Assembly (NCBI GenBank): GCA_017964755.1
Contig: JAGCRI010000018.1
Location: 1-12,527, forward strand
DNA: 12,527 nt
Direction of reading: 5' to 3'
From: Bacteroidales bacterium
Lineage (GTDB): Bacteria > Bacteroidota > Bacteroidia > Bacteroidales > WCHB1-69
Shown: one piece after another, positions 6,165 through 12,527 of the stretch
Layout: each line of letters opens with the position of its first letter
How positions within the stretch are numbered: position 1 is the stretch's first letter
Position numbers and translations under genes: made by a program
Notes under the pieces: generated by a model
The model's input: only the letters and a program-made list of their open reading frames with translations
Databases searched by the model: none
Told to the model about the DNA's origin: nothing

Positions 6165-9100
6165 AAATCGGTACCAATTGAAAACATGAAGATTCCTTTC
6201 TTCTTGTAAATCTTATAGTCTTCAACACCCCACGAATAGTCGAAACGGAGAAAATAGCCGAGAAGTTTCGCACGCAGGCCAAAACCAAAACCACCGATAA
6301 ACGGTTCAACTTGTCTTTTAATTTTTATTATATTTGGATCATTGGTATTACCCCAGTATATATATCTGGTATAAAGACAGTTGTCATCCGAATAAGGGGT
6401 AAGCCCTGTCCAAGCGGTGCCGAAATCACCGAACAGGACAAACTGGAGCGAGTTGAGGAATGATGATGACAGTTTTTTCTGTGCTATGAGTTGCACAAAC
6501 GGGATTCTCAATTCTGTGCTTAAAAGCAGGAACGAAGTCCCGTTGCGGATATTCTGCTCAAAACCGCGCATGTTTGTCGCCAAAGTCTGGTATGCGTAAT
6601 CTTTGGTGATGTCAACCCAAATGTCGCTGTTGAATTTTGCGCCCACCCACTGGTCAACGCCACCCATGTAATAAACCAAACGGCTTGTCCCAAAGTTGGT
6701 GCTTCCTGCAAAACGGGTAGCCCACGTCATTTTCTTGTAAACTTTTACAGATTTTCTTATATCAAAACCTACGACAAAAAGGTTCTTGTTATCCTTGTCG
6801 ATACGATGCTGGTATTCGGCGAAAATCTTTATTTTTGAGCCTTTCCACAAGTTTGTATATAATTCTTTTGAAGAATCGAAAATGTATTCAAGTTTCAGAG
6901 CGCCCCAAAAGTGGTTGTCGTCTTTATTTTGCAGAGAATAGTCATCCAAACTGCCCATTATGTATCTTTCATATCTGCCGGTGAGGGTTATTCTGAAACT
7001 ATTGTATTTGTCTATAGGATATTTTGTTATGTAAAATGCGCTAAGATTTCTCTGCTTATACAGGTACCCGTCAACACTTGATTTGATTGACTGCCGGTAA
7101 AGCACAAACTGATGGTCAACGCGCTTTGACAGATTCTCGTAGCTCAGCATAAACTCGTTACTGTTCAGGTCAAGAGAGAGTCTGAAGCCCCCGGTGATTC
7201 TGTGATTTTCAAACAGGTCATTGAGTCCCACCAATATAAGACCGTTAATTCCTGTATTCAGATATATCGGTGAGGTGCCCCCCATGAACTGTTGGTAGCT
7301 TTGGTTCAGAAATCCGAAGTCAGCCTGTGCGCCGAATTTGTTGATATTGTATTGCACGTAATAGTTTCGCGGCACCTGCTGGAGAAAAGAGAGCCCTTCT
7401 GTTAGCGGCGAGCCCTGTTCAGCAGCGGTGGTTTCCTGCAAAGAAGGCGATTGTTTCGGGGCGATGTCGCTCTGCCGCACCTGATAGAATCCGTGTTTTC
7501 TCTGTTTTGCCGGCTGCGCCGCCCGCTTAATGCTGTCGCGGCGGGCAATAGTCTCCTTTGTCTTTTGCTGGAATGCAGAAAGTGATGGTTTCGTGGCGTT
7601 TTTTGTAAGATTCGGGGAAGAAATGTATATATTTTGCACACCATTTTTCAGAATTATTTCCCCAGTCTTTCCTGTGGCAGCGTTGTAGTCATGTTCCGAA
7701 ACGCCATACGAGTAGTCGGTGAGTGCTCCGCTGGCAGCAGTATAACTATAGTGCACCGCCGTGTCTATTTTGCTTATTACGCTGTCGAATTGTGCTATGT
7801 ATCTGTTTCTTATGCCGTTTTCATCTGACAGGTAAATGATTTTGCCTTCGCCTATATCGCGCACATCTGTCTCGTCTGCATATTGCGTGCGGGTGATACG
7901 GAGCAGCTGCCGGTCTTTCTTGTCATAGTGGTAAAGAAACAGGTCGTAATGCTTCTGCGGGGTAGCCTCGTAAAAGTTCTCTTTCATTTTAAGAGAATCA
8001 AACGGACGGTTGGAGGAGAAAACAATCTGCTTTTCGCCATTTATGAATCTGGGCGCATAGTCGTCATAAAAGTCGTTTGTAATCTGCTGAAACGACTTCG
8101 ACAGGAAACTGTAAATATATATGTCCGACTGCCCGTTTTTGAATGCGGACATAAGCAGCATTTTCCCGTTTGAAGAAAATGAAAGATCTGTAATTTTCTC
8201 TACATCAACAAGTTGCTTCTTTCCTAACTTACGTGAAGTTATGTCGTATGGGTAATAGTAGCAACGGCCTTTCTCCTCAATTGTGAAACCTACAGTTTCG
8301 TTATTCGGGTGCCATGCAATCAAAGGGAAAGTAAGGTCGGGATTATCCTCCGTCTTGTGCATACGGCGGAATATGCGTTTCGGTTTTCCCATGCCTTCGC
8401 TTTTAAGCCACACCGAGATTTGCCCCGCTTCGTTGGTGGCATAGGCATAACTGCTGCCATCGGCGGAGTAGCGGAATTGGCTGTATATGCGGTTTTTCTT
8501 CGGTTTTTTAAGTTCGCCTTCGCTTTCAGGAAAATCGCGTTTTGTATCTTTTTTGTAAATGACATAGAAATGCCTGTACCAGTTGATGAGAGCTGCGTTA
8601 AAAGAAAGTCCTATTGAGTGCGAGAGGCCGCGGTCGAAACTATGGTAGGCGCGCGAGGCATACAGAATCGTAGGAATGGCATTCTCACCGTATGTGTCGG
8701 ATATGAATTTCCAGAAAGAGTGGGCGGCATATCTGGCATCCACGACCGAAAGCTCGTCAAAATCAGCATATTTTCCCGTTAAAATACCGTTTTTCACATG
8801 TTCTTCAATATCAGAATCCCAAGTGTTGCCATAGTATGACGACAGTCCGTCATAGAACCACACCGGAATATTGCCGATATAGTCTGACGAAATATTAGAT
8901 CGCAGATTATCGCCCTCAACAAGGAAATGCGCATATACGTTCATTATTCCGCCTTTTATCATCTGGTCGAAATGCGCATGGTTCCCGTCAAAATAGAGAT
9001 AAACCTTTGTTCCATAAATATTTGTGATACCCCCTTGATTATAAAAATCGTCATTGTCGTATGCAAAATTCGACTCTCTGAAATCAGACTGCGTATTATA

Positions 9101-9409
9101 GACTATGAACTGGATTTTTTTTGAAGCGGAATAGTTGAGATATTTTTCAATTTCTTCAATATATTGCGGAGCTTTCCAAGCGGTGTATTGCGCTAACATT
9201 TTGCCTGTAGGGTAGAAATAGACGTCAAAGTCGTCAGTTCTATAATATGTCCAGTTAAAATTCTGATACTGTACCCTATTCTTTCCGAAAGAGAGTTTTG
9301 AGCCGTTATAGAACTGCGCCGCCGCCCTGAAGCCAAAAAGCGTTTGCAAGGCGATGACGGCGAAGACCGCCACTATTATTTTGCAGTTTGAAAGTTTTTC
9401 GCGTGTCAT
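6161..9409 (-). CDS. Exported TolB-like propeller protein with Omp85-like C-terminal barrel
   Basis: This 1082-residue protein starts with a signal peptide (basic head, hydrophobic 11-27, likely cleavage after AAA at 29-31). Residues about 45-300 resemble peptidase-MA-like gluzincin domains, but the zinc motif is lost: the place expected for HExxH reads VYAHFL (158-163) and the downstream W..EG..EY is WFYDGLSSYY (184-193). Residues about 305-600 contain repeated propeller blades of TolB/DPP-IV-N type (SADGSSYAYATN, SSNGKMLLMS, NGEKQIVFSSNRP, with DIYIYSF). A Gln/Lys-rich linker (about 605-675) leads to a C-terminal barrel of about 400 residues with MRGF (947-950), matching the Omp85 VRGF/Y loop motif, ELRIPF (966-971), GDFGTAW (994-1000) and a terminal Phe. 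It is probably anchored in the outer membrane with the soluble domains in the periplasm. The function is unknown; a role in outer membrane assembly or export is a guess. Its stop overlaps aroC's by 4 bp. Confidence 0.75.
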   Translation of the reverse strand: MTREKLSNCKIIVAVFAVIALQTLFGFRAAAQFYNGSKLSFGKNRVQYQNFNWTYYRTDDFDVYFYPTGKMLAQYTAWKAPQYIEEIEKYLNYSASKKIQFIVYNTQSDFRESNFAYDNDDFYNQGGITNIYGTKVYLYFDGNHAHFDQMIKGGIMNVYAHFLVEGDNLRSNISSDYIGNIPVWFYDGLSSYYGNTWDSDIEEHVKNGILTGKYADFDELSVVDARYAAHSFWKFISDTYGENAIPTILYASRAYHSFDRGLSHSIGLSFNAALINWYRHFYVIYKKDTKRDFPESEGELKKPKKNRIYSQFRYSADGSSYAYATNEAGQISVWLKSEGMGKPKRIFRRMHKTEDNPDLTFPLIAWHPNNETVGFTIEEKGRCYYYPYDITSRKLGKKQLVDVEKITDLSFSSNGKMLLMSAFKNGQSDIYIYSFLSKSFQQITNDFYDDYAPRFINGEKQIVFSSNRPFDSLKMKENFYEATPQKHYDLFLYHYDKKDRQLLRITRTQYADETDVRDIGEGKIIYLSDENGIRNRYIAQFDSVISKIDTAVHYSYTAASGALTDYSYGVSEHDYNAATGKTGEIILKNGVQNIYISSPNLTKNATKPSLSAFQQKTKETIARRDSIKRAAQPAKQRKHGFYQVRQSDIAPKQSPSLQETTAAEQGSPLTEGLSFLQQVPRNYYVQYNINKFGAQADFGFLNQSYQQFMGGTSPIYLNTGINGLILVGLNDLFENHRITGGFRLSLDLNSNEFMLSYENLSKRVDHQFVLYRQSIKSSVDGYLYKQRNLSAFYITKYPIDKYNSFRITLTGRYERYIMGSLDDYSLQNKDDNHFWGALKLEYIFDSSKELYTNLWKGSKIKIFAEYQHRIDKDNKNLFVVGFDIRKSVKVYKKMTWATRFAGSTNFGTSRLVYYMGGVDQWVGAKFNSDIWVDITKDYAYQTLATNMRGFEQNIRNGTSFLLLSTELRIPFVQLIAQKKLSSSFLNSLQFVLFGDFGTAWTGLTPYSDDNCLYTRYIYWGNTNDPNIIKIKRQVEPFIGGFGFGLRAKLLGYFLRFDYSWGVEDYKIYKKKGIFMFSIGTDF

Positions 9410-9438
9410 CTCTTTATCATCTGCGATCTTTTAAACTA

Positions 9439-9446
9439 CAAAAATA
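9439..9446 (-). promoter_or_regulatory. Bacteroidetes -7 element for the propeller-barrel gene
   Basis: The minus strand reads TATTTTTG here, a perfect TAnnTTTG, 29 bp before the ATG at 9409, giving a leader of about 23 nt. No TTG lies at -33 on this strand. It suggests the gene has its own promoter despite lying downstream of the flippase on the same strand. Confidence 0.5.
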
Positions 9447-9480
9447 CACATAATTAATGTTTATCGGGAATTGGAGATAA

Positions 9481-9506
9481 ATTTTTCATTTTGAATATTT
9501 TTCATT
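9481..9506. repeat. Short direct repeat in the gap upstream of the propeller-barrel gene
   Basis: The 10-mer ATTTTTCATT occurs perfectly at 9481-9490 and again at 9497-9506, a 16-bp period. The surroundings are AT-rich, so chance is a fair explanation; it lies upstream of the -7 element at 9439-9446 and could be an operator. The rest of the 110-bp gap shows no convincing hairpin terminator. Confidence 0.3.
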
Positions 9507-9519
9507 CCGTCTCCACCAC

Positions 9520-10986
9520 CTATTTTTTTATATTCCCAATTTTGAACACATCAAAATGGCTGAATGACAACAGCCTTGTGCAAAACGCCAAAACACAAGC
9601 CAATACCGCCAAACCTGACAGAGTGATGAAAGGATCTATAGTCCGGGGTATGAATTTTACCGCTGATAAAGCTACAAAAACAAGCAAAACAAGATATGAG
9701 AATGCAGATACTAAAGGAAGATTTTTTATGGGGAATTTCAGTTTCTTTAAGACTATGAGAATTTGGAGAAAAGCTGTTACCGACTGTGTGGCAAGACTTG
9801 CAGTGGCGGCCCCGACAGCATGCAGCCGGGGGATGAGGACGACATTCACTGCAATATTCACACAGATTCCAGCAAGTGCCACAATGTTAAGCTGTTTCAT
9901 GTCGCCGTGAGCCGTGAGCAAAGTGCCGAACAGATATGACATCGAGAACGGTATAAGACAGAAAATGAGTATGTTGAACACCGCCGCACTTTCGCTGATG
10001 TGCTCATTATAAAGCAATCCTAATATAGGGAATCTGAAAAAACAAAGCAGAATTGCTGAAGTTACTGAAAAGAAAAACAAAAGAGAAAACGATGTTCTGA
10101 TTATTTGCGAAAGGTCTTCTTTTTCTTTCAGCATTTTTGAAAAGAGAGGCAGCAGAATTACAGAAAAGAGGTATGCAATCATAACAAGAGCGTCCAAAAG
10201 GCGGAAAGAGGAAGCGTAAATTCCGGCTTCGTAGGCGGCGATGTCGGCAGGAAGAATGCGCTCAATCATCACCGAATCTATGCGGTTGTAGAATGACATC
10301 AGCAGGTAGAGGATTGCAAAAGGAAGGCTCTTCTTCAGTATCATGGTGAAGAAAAGCGGATTCCAGCTCAGCTTCGTGAAGTGCGCCTTGCGAAGGACAA
10401 GCACGAGGGCCGTCAAAGCCGTTACCGAGTAGGCAGCGGTCTGGCAATATACAAACCACTCTATCTTAAAAGGTTGCGTTGTGATATTCCCCCATAACAG
10501 TACGCTGCAGAAGATTATCATCAGCAGACGGTCGAGCACCGAAAGACAACTGTCGGTTTTGAACATCAGCAGCGCCGACAAGTTTGAGCGAAGGTAGAGA
10601 ATAAAGGCGTTGAGGAACTGGTTCAGAGCCGTCCAGCAAAGGATTTTCAGGTAAAATCCGCGATAGCCGATGGCAAGCGCCACCACAAGGGTTACTATGA
10701 AATAGATTATGCCAAGAAGAATCTTCAAAGTTACAATGCCGGAGAAATGCTTCGAGAGAAGCTGCGAGTGCATCGCGATGTTGCGGTTGTTGAAGTTGGT
10801 GATTCCCATATCGAGAATCATATTGAAGAGGAAAGTGAAATTCAGTATGGCAAAATAGAGCCCGTACTGTTCCGCCCCGACACGATTCTGCACACCGACA
10901 TCAATTCCGAGAATCCAGAACGGCTTGATAAGCAGGTTCAGGAAAACCAGCAGACAGATGTTGAATATGAAATCCCGTTGTTTCAA
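9520..10986 (-). CDS. Polysaccharide biosynthesis flippase (Wzx/MVF-like), TTG start
   Basis: This protein of about 488 residues is strongly hydrophobic, with roughly 12-14 membrane segments and short loops, in the pattern of the MATE/MOP-superfamily polysaccharide flippases (Wzx, RfbX) that move lipid-linked glycans across the inner membrane. Useful stretches are WILGIDVGVQNRVGAEQYGLYF (24-45), the polar NFNNRNIA (64-71) and MSFYNRIDSVMIERILP near 230, where homologues carry a charged Asp in a membrane segment, and an internal LLPLFSKM typical of the family. No ATG exists in frame between the upstream stop (11020-11022) and the first internal Met at residue 56, which lies after the first membrane segments. 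TTG at 10984-10986 is therefore the most likely start; CTG at 10999-11001 is the alternative. The gap to the YfhO stop is 22 bp or less, so the two genes are almost certainly co-transcribed. Confidence 0.82.
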   Translation of the reverse strand: MKQRDFIFNICLLVFLNLLIKPFWILGIDVGVQNRVGAEQYGLYFAILNFTFLFNMILDMGITNFNNRNIAMHSQLLSKHFSGIVTLKILLGIIYFIVTLVVALAIGYRGFYLKILCWTALNQFLNAFILYLRSNLSALLMFKTDSCLSVLDRLLMIIFCSVLLWGNITTQPFKIEWFVYCQTAAYSVTALTALVLVLRKAHFTKLSWNPLFFTMILKKSLPFAILYLLMSFYNRIDSVMIERILPADIAAYEAGIYASSFRLLDALVMIAYLFSVILLPLFSKMLKEKEDLSQIIRTSFSLLFFFSVTSAILLCFFRFPILGLLYNEHISESAAVFNILIFCLIPFSMSYLFGTLLTAHGDMKQLNIVALAGICVNIAVNVVLIPRLHAVGAATASLATQSVTAFLQILIVLKKLKFPIKNLPLVSAFSYLVLLVFVALSAVKFIPRTIDPFITLSGLAVLACVLAFCTRLLSFSHFDVFKIGNIKK

Positions 10987-11008
10987 ATCTTTATGGCTCA
11001 GAAAAAGA

Positions 11009-12527
11009 TTATTTAGTCGTTACTTCTTTCTTTACAGGTTCTTTTCTCTTTTTAACCGTTCTGTAAATAGCTATTCCTATAATTGAAAGGATGATCAAAT
11101 TCATGACATATTTGCATGACACGGCCACTTTGCCCCATTTTTCAATTGTTTGTGGGCGGAACTCGAAGCGGATGTGATGTTTTCCCGCAGGGACGTTCAT
11201 GGCACGCAGCGTGTAGTTGGCGCGGAAATGTTCGGCCGGGGTTCCGTCAATATATGCGTTCCAGCCGTATGGGTAGTAAATTTCAGAAAATACGACCAGG
11301 CCGCTTTCAGCTGCTGAATAGTCATATTCGACAAAATCGGGGGCATAGCCCGTGAGCTTTATTGCTGCCGTGCTGTCGTGATGCGGGACATACCCTTTTA
11401 CAAAGTTTTCAAATTTCACATCTGTAACAAGTGTGTTATGCAGATTTATTGATGACAGCGCCGCCGACTCTTCATCTGGGTTTTGCGCTATCATGACCGA
11501 ATCCACAAACCACGCGTTACCCATAGCATTCTCATTTTCAATCACGAGCGGGTGTTCCTGATTCGCAACGGCATATTTCATATTGAGCATATTCAGAACA
11601 GGGTACTCTGTCTTCTGGCTCTTTGGCATCACAAGCCGATTGCCTGCCTGCTCTACAGATTTCAGCATGACGTTTGTTTCACCTGTTATATGGGCATCTA
11701 TCAAATCCTGATAACGACGAAGTTTTGCCGCACTATATCCGCCGACAGATTTCAGATAATATGATGTCCTTGAATCATTGAACGGACCTTGCAGATCTGT
11801 AAGATTATAGACACGGTAACTCAAATTGTCTTTTTCTCTCTCAAGAATATATTTTTCCCACTCTTTGTGTTCAAAATATGAGTTATAGGCCTTCTCTTTG
11901 ACAAAATTGTCCTCGTTCAGGAATTTTTTATCAATAGGCCACATATCCATGAGAATAAGGATACCGAGAATGGCTGTAAATGTCATTAACTTGATTTTTT
12001 CTTTGACAAAAAGCCAGACTAAAGCTGCAGCGACAATGACAAAGAGTAAAGACCTCATTGCACTTGCCCTGAATATGCTTGCGCGTTCAGCCAAAATGGA
12101 GTCTATGAGCCATGAAGGCCATTGTGCGAAAGTGCTTTCATCGCGTCCCCAAGTGTAATTCAACCCGAAACTTACAAGGAATGCCAAAAAGCAGAATCCT
12201 GCGGTAATGCCTGCTGAAATAAAAGTGTATTTTACAAGTTTATCTTTAGAAACGTTATGATCCGTTATTTCTTTCAAAGCTAAAAAGCCGAGCAAAGGCA
12301 TGGTAACTTCCGCGACAACAAGTATTGATTCAACCGCCCTGAATTTGTTGTACATTGGGAAGAATTTTGCAAAAAATTCAGTTAATGGCAAGAAATTATA
12401 ACCCCATGAAAGCAGTATTGAGAAAATTGTAGCGACAAACAGAGCCCATTTGTAAGGTCCTTTCACAATGCAAAGGCCGAGTACAAAAAGGAAACATACA
12501 ATTGCCCCCACGTACACCGGTCCCGAA
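11009..12527 (-). CDS. YfhO family integral membrane protein, C-terminal part
   Basis: The frame stays open through the right edge (the last visible upstream residues read S-G-P-V-Y-V-G), so this is the C-terminal ~505 residues of a larger protein; bacterial YfhO proteins are usually about 800-900 residues. The N-terminal part of the fragment holds several membrane segments (for example MYVGAIVCFLFVLGL, ILVVAEVTMPLLGFLAL, TFISAGITAGFCFLAFLVSF, SLLFVIVAAALVWLFV). A large extracytoplasmic domain follows with family-typical stretches: SVGGYSAAKLRRYQDLI (about 263-279) and SEIYYPYGWNAYIDG (about 414-428), then a last membrane helix (MNLIILSIIGIAIY) and a Lys-rich cytoplasmic tail. YfhO proteins of Firmicutes are GT-C-like and linked to glycosylation of envelope polymers; in Bacteroidetes the role is not established. 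Pairing with a flippase gene 22 bp downstream supports work on surface or lipid-linked glycans. Confidence 0.85.
   Translation of the reverse strand, partial: SGPVYVGAIVCFLFVLGLCIVKGPYKWALFVATIFSILLSWGYNFLPLTEFFAKFFPMYNKFRAVESILVVAEVTMPLLGFLALKEITDHNVSKDKLVKYTFISAGITAGFCFLAFLVSFGLNYTWGRDESTFAQWPSWLIDSILAERASIFRASAMRSLLFVIVAAALVWLFVKEKIKLMTFTAILGILILMDMWPIDKKFLNEDNFVKEKAYNSYFEHKEWEKYILEREKDNLSYRVYNLTDLQGPFNDSRTSYYLKSVGGYSAAKLRRYQDLIDAHITGETNVMLKSVEQAGNRLVMPKSQKTEYPVLNMLNMKYAVANQEHPLVIENENAMGNAWFVDSVMIAQNPDEESAALSSINLHNTLVTDVKFENFVKGYVPHHDSTAAIKLTGYAPDFVEYDYSAAESGLVVFSEIYYPYGWNAYIDGTPAEHFRANYTLRAMNVPAGKHHIRFEFRPQTIEKWGKVAVSCKYVMNLIILSIIGIAIYRTVKKRKEPVKKEVTTK

Noticed and set aside
5971..6309. 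A 112-codon minus-strand frame spanning the aroC end and the barrel gene's end
   Set aside because: It runs antisense to aroC and in another frame across the barrel's conserved C-terminus, with no family features.
9410..9519. A terminator or small RNA in the gap between the flippase and the propeller-barrel gene
   Set aside because: I found no GC-rich stem followed by a T run; only a -7 element and a short AT-rich direct repeat.
9491..9910. A 139-codon plus-strand frame opposite the flippase C-terminus
   Set aside because: It is antisense to the membrane segments of the flippase and its composition mirrors them; no independent support.
1..12527. CRISPR array, tRNA, insertion sequence, toxin-antitoxin or defence island
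   Set aside because: No regularly spaced repeats, cloverleaf-like segments, terminal inverted repeats, transposase motifs or small paired genes were seen on either strand.

Overview
The window looks like chromosome from a member of the Bacteroidetes, most probably Bacteroidales. Three kinds of evidence point there: intergenic gaps carry the Bacteroidetes -7 promoter element TAnnTTTG, twice with a well-placed TTTG -33 box; start codons are preceded by A-rich leaders instead of strong Shine-Dalgarno sequences; and the gene families (a DUF5020-type outer membrane protein, a TolB-like propeller joined to an Omp85-like barrel, a YfhO plus flippase pair) are typical of this phylum. Most genes sampled are about 40-42% G+C by hand count, but aroC is near 58%. 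Coding is dense: no gene-free stretch exceeds about 150 bp, and I see no tRNA, rRNA, insertion sequence, CRISPR array or prophage gene.

Layout. (1) Positions 1-1996, minus strand: a tight three-gene run, lipid kinase (GTG start), then a short-chain dehydrogenase, then the start of an isoprenylcysteine methyltransferase-like membrane protein cut by the left edge. (2) 2148-3086, plus: an NAD(P)-dependent D-2-hydroxyacid dehydrogenase, divergent from the lipid kinase across a 151-bp gap with a -7 element facing each way. (3) 3079-3942, minus: a DUF5020/Tsx-like outer membrane barrel whose stop overlaps that of the dehydrogenase. (4) 4088-5170, plus: a two-domain protein, YqiA/UPF0227-type alpha/beta hydrolase fused to an NT5C-type 5'-nucleotidase, divergent from the barrel gene across a compact, nearly symmetric double promoter. 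(5) 5208-6164, plus: a short and sequence-divergent chorismate synthase (aroC). (6) 6161-9409, minus: a 1082-residue exported protein with a degenerate peptidase-MA-like domain, a TolB-like propeller and an Omp85-like barrel. (7) 9520-12527, minus: a YfhO-family membrane protein (cut by the right edge) followed by a polysaccharide flippase that apparently starts at TTG.

How the genes may work together. Much of the window concerns the envelope: lipid kinase and membrane methyltransferase, two outer membrane barrels, and a YfhO/flippase pair suggesting export or modification of surface glycans. The metabolic genes (hydroxyacid dehydrogenase, nucleotidase fusion, chorismate synthase) look like ordinary housekeeping or salvage functions. 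I find no clear new multi-gene system. The items most worth following up are the hydrolase-nucleotidase fusion, the compact aroC with altered signature residues, and the symmetric bidirectional promoter linking a possible nucleoside channel with the nucleotidase fusion.
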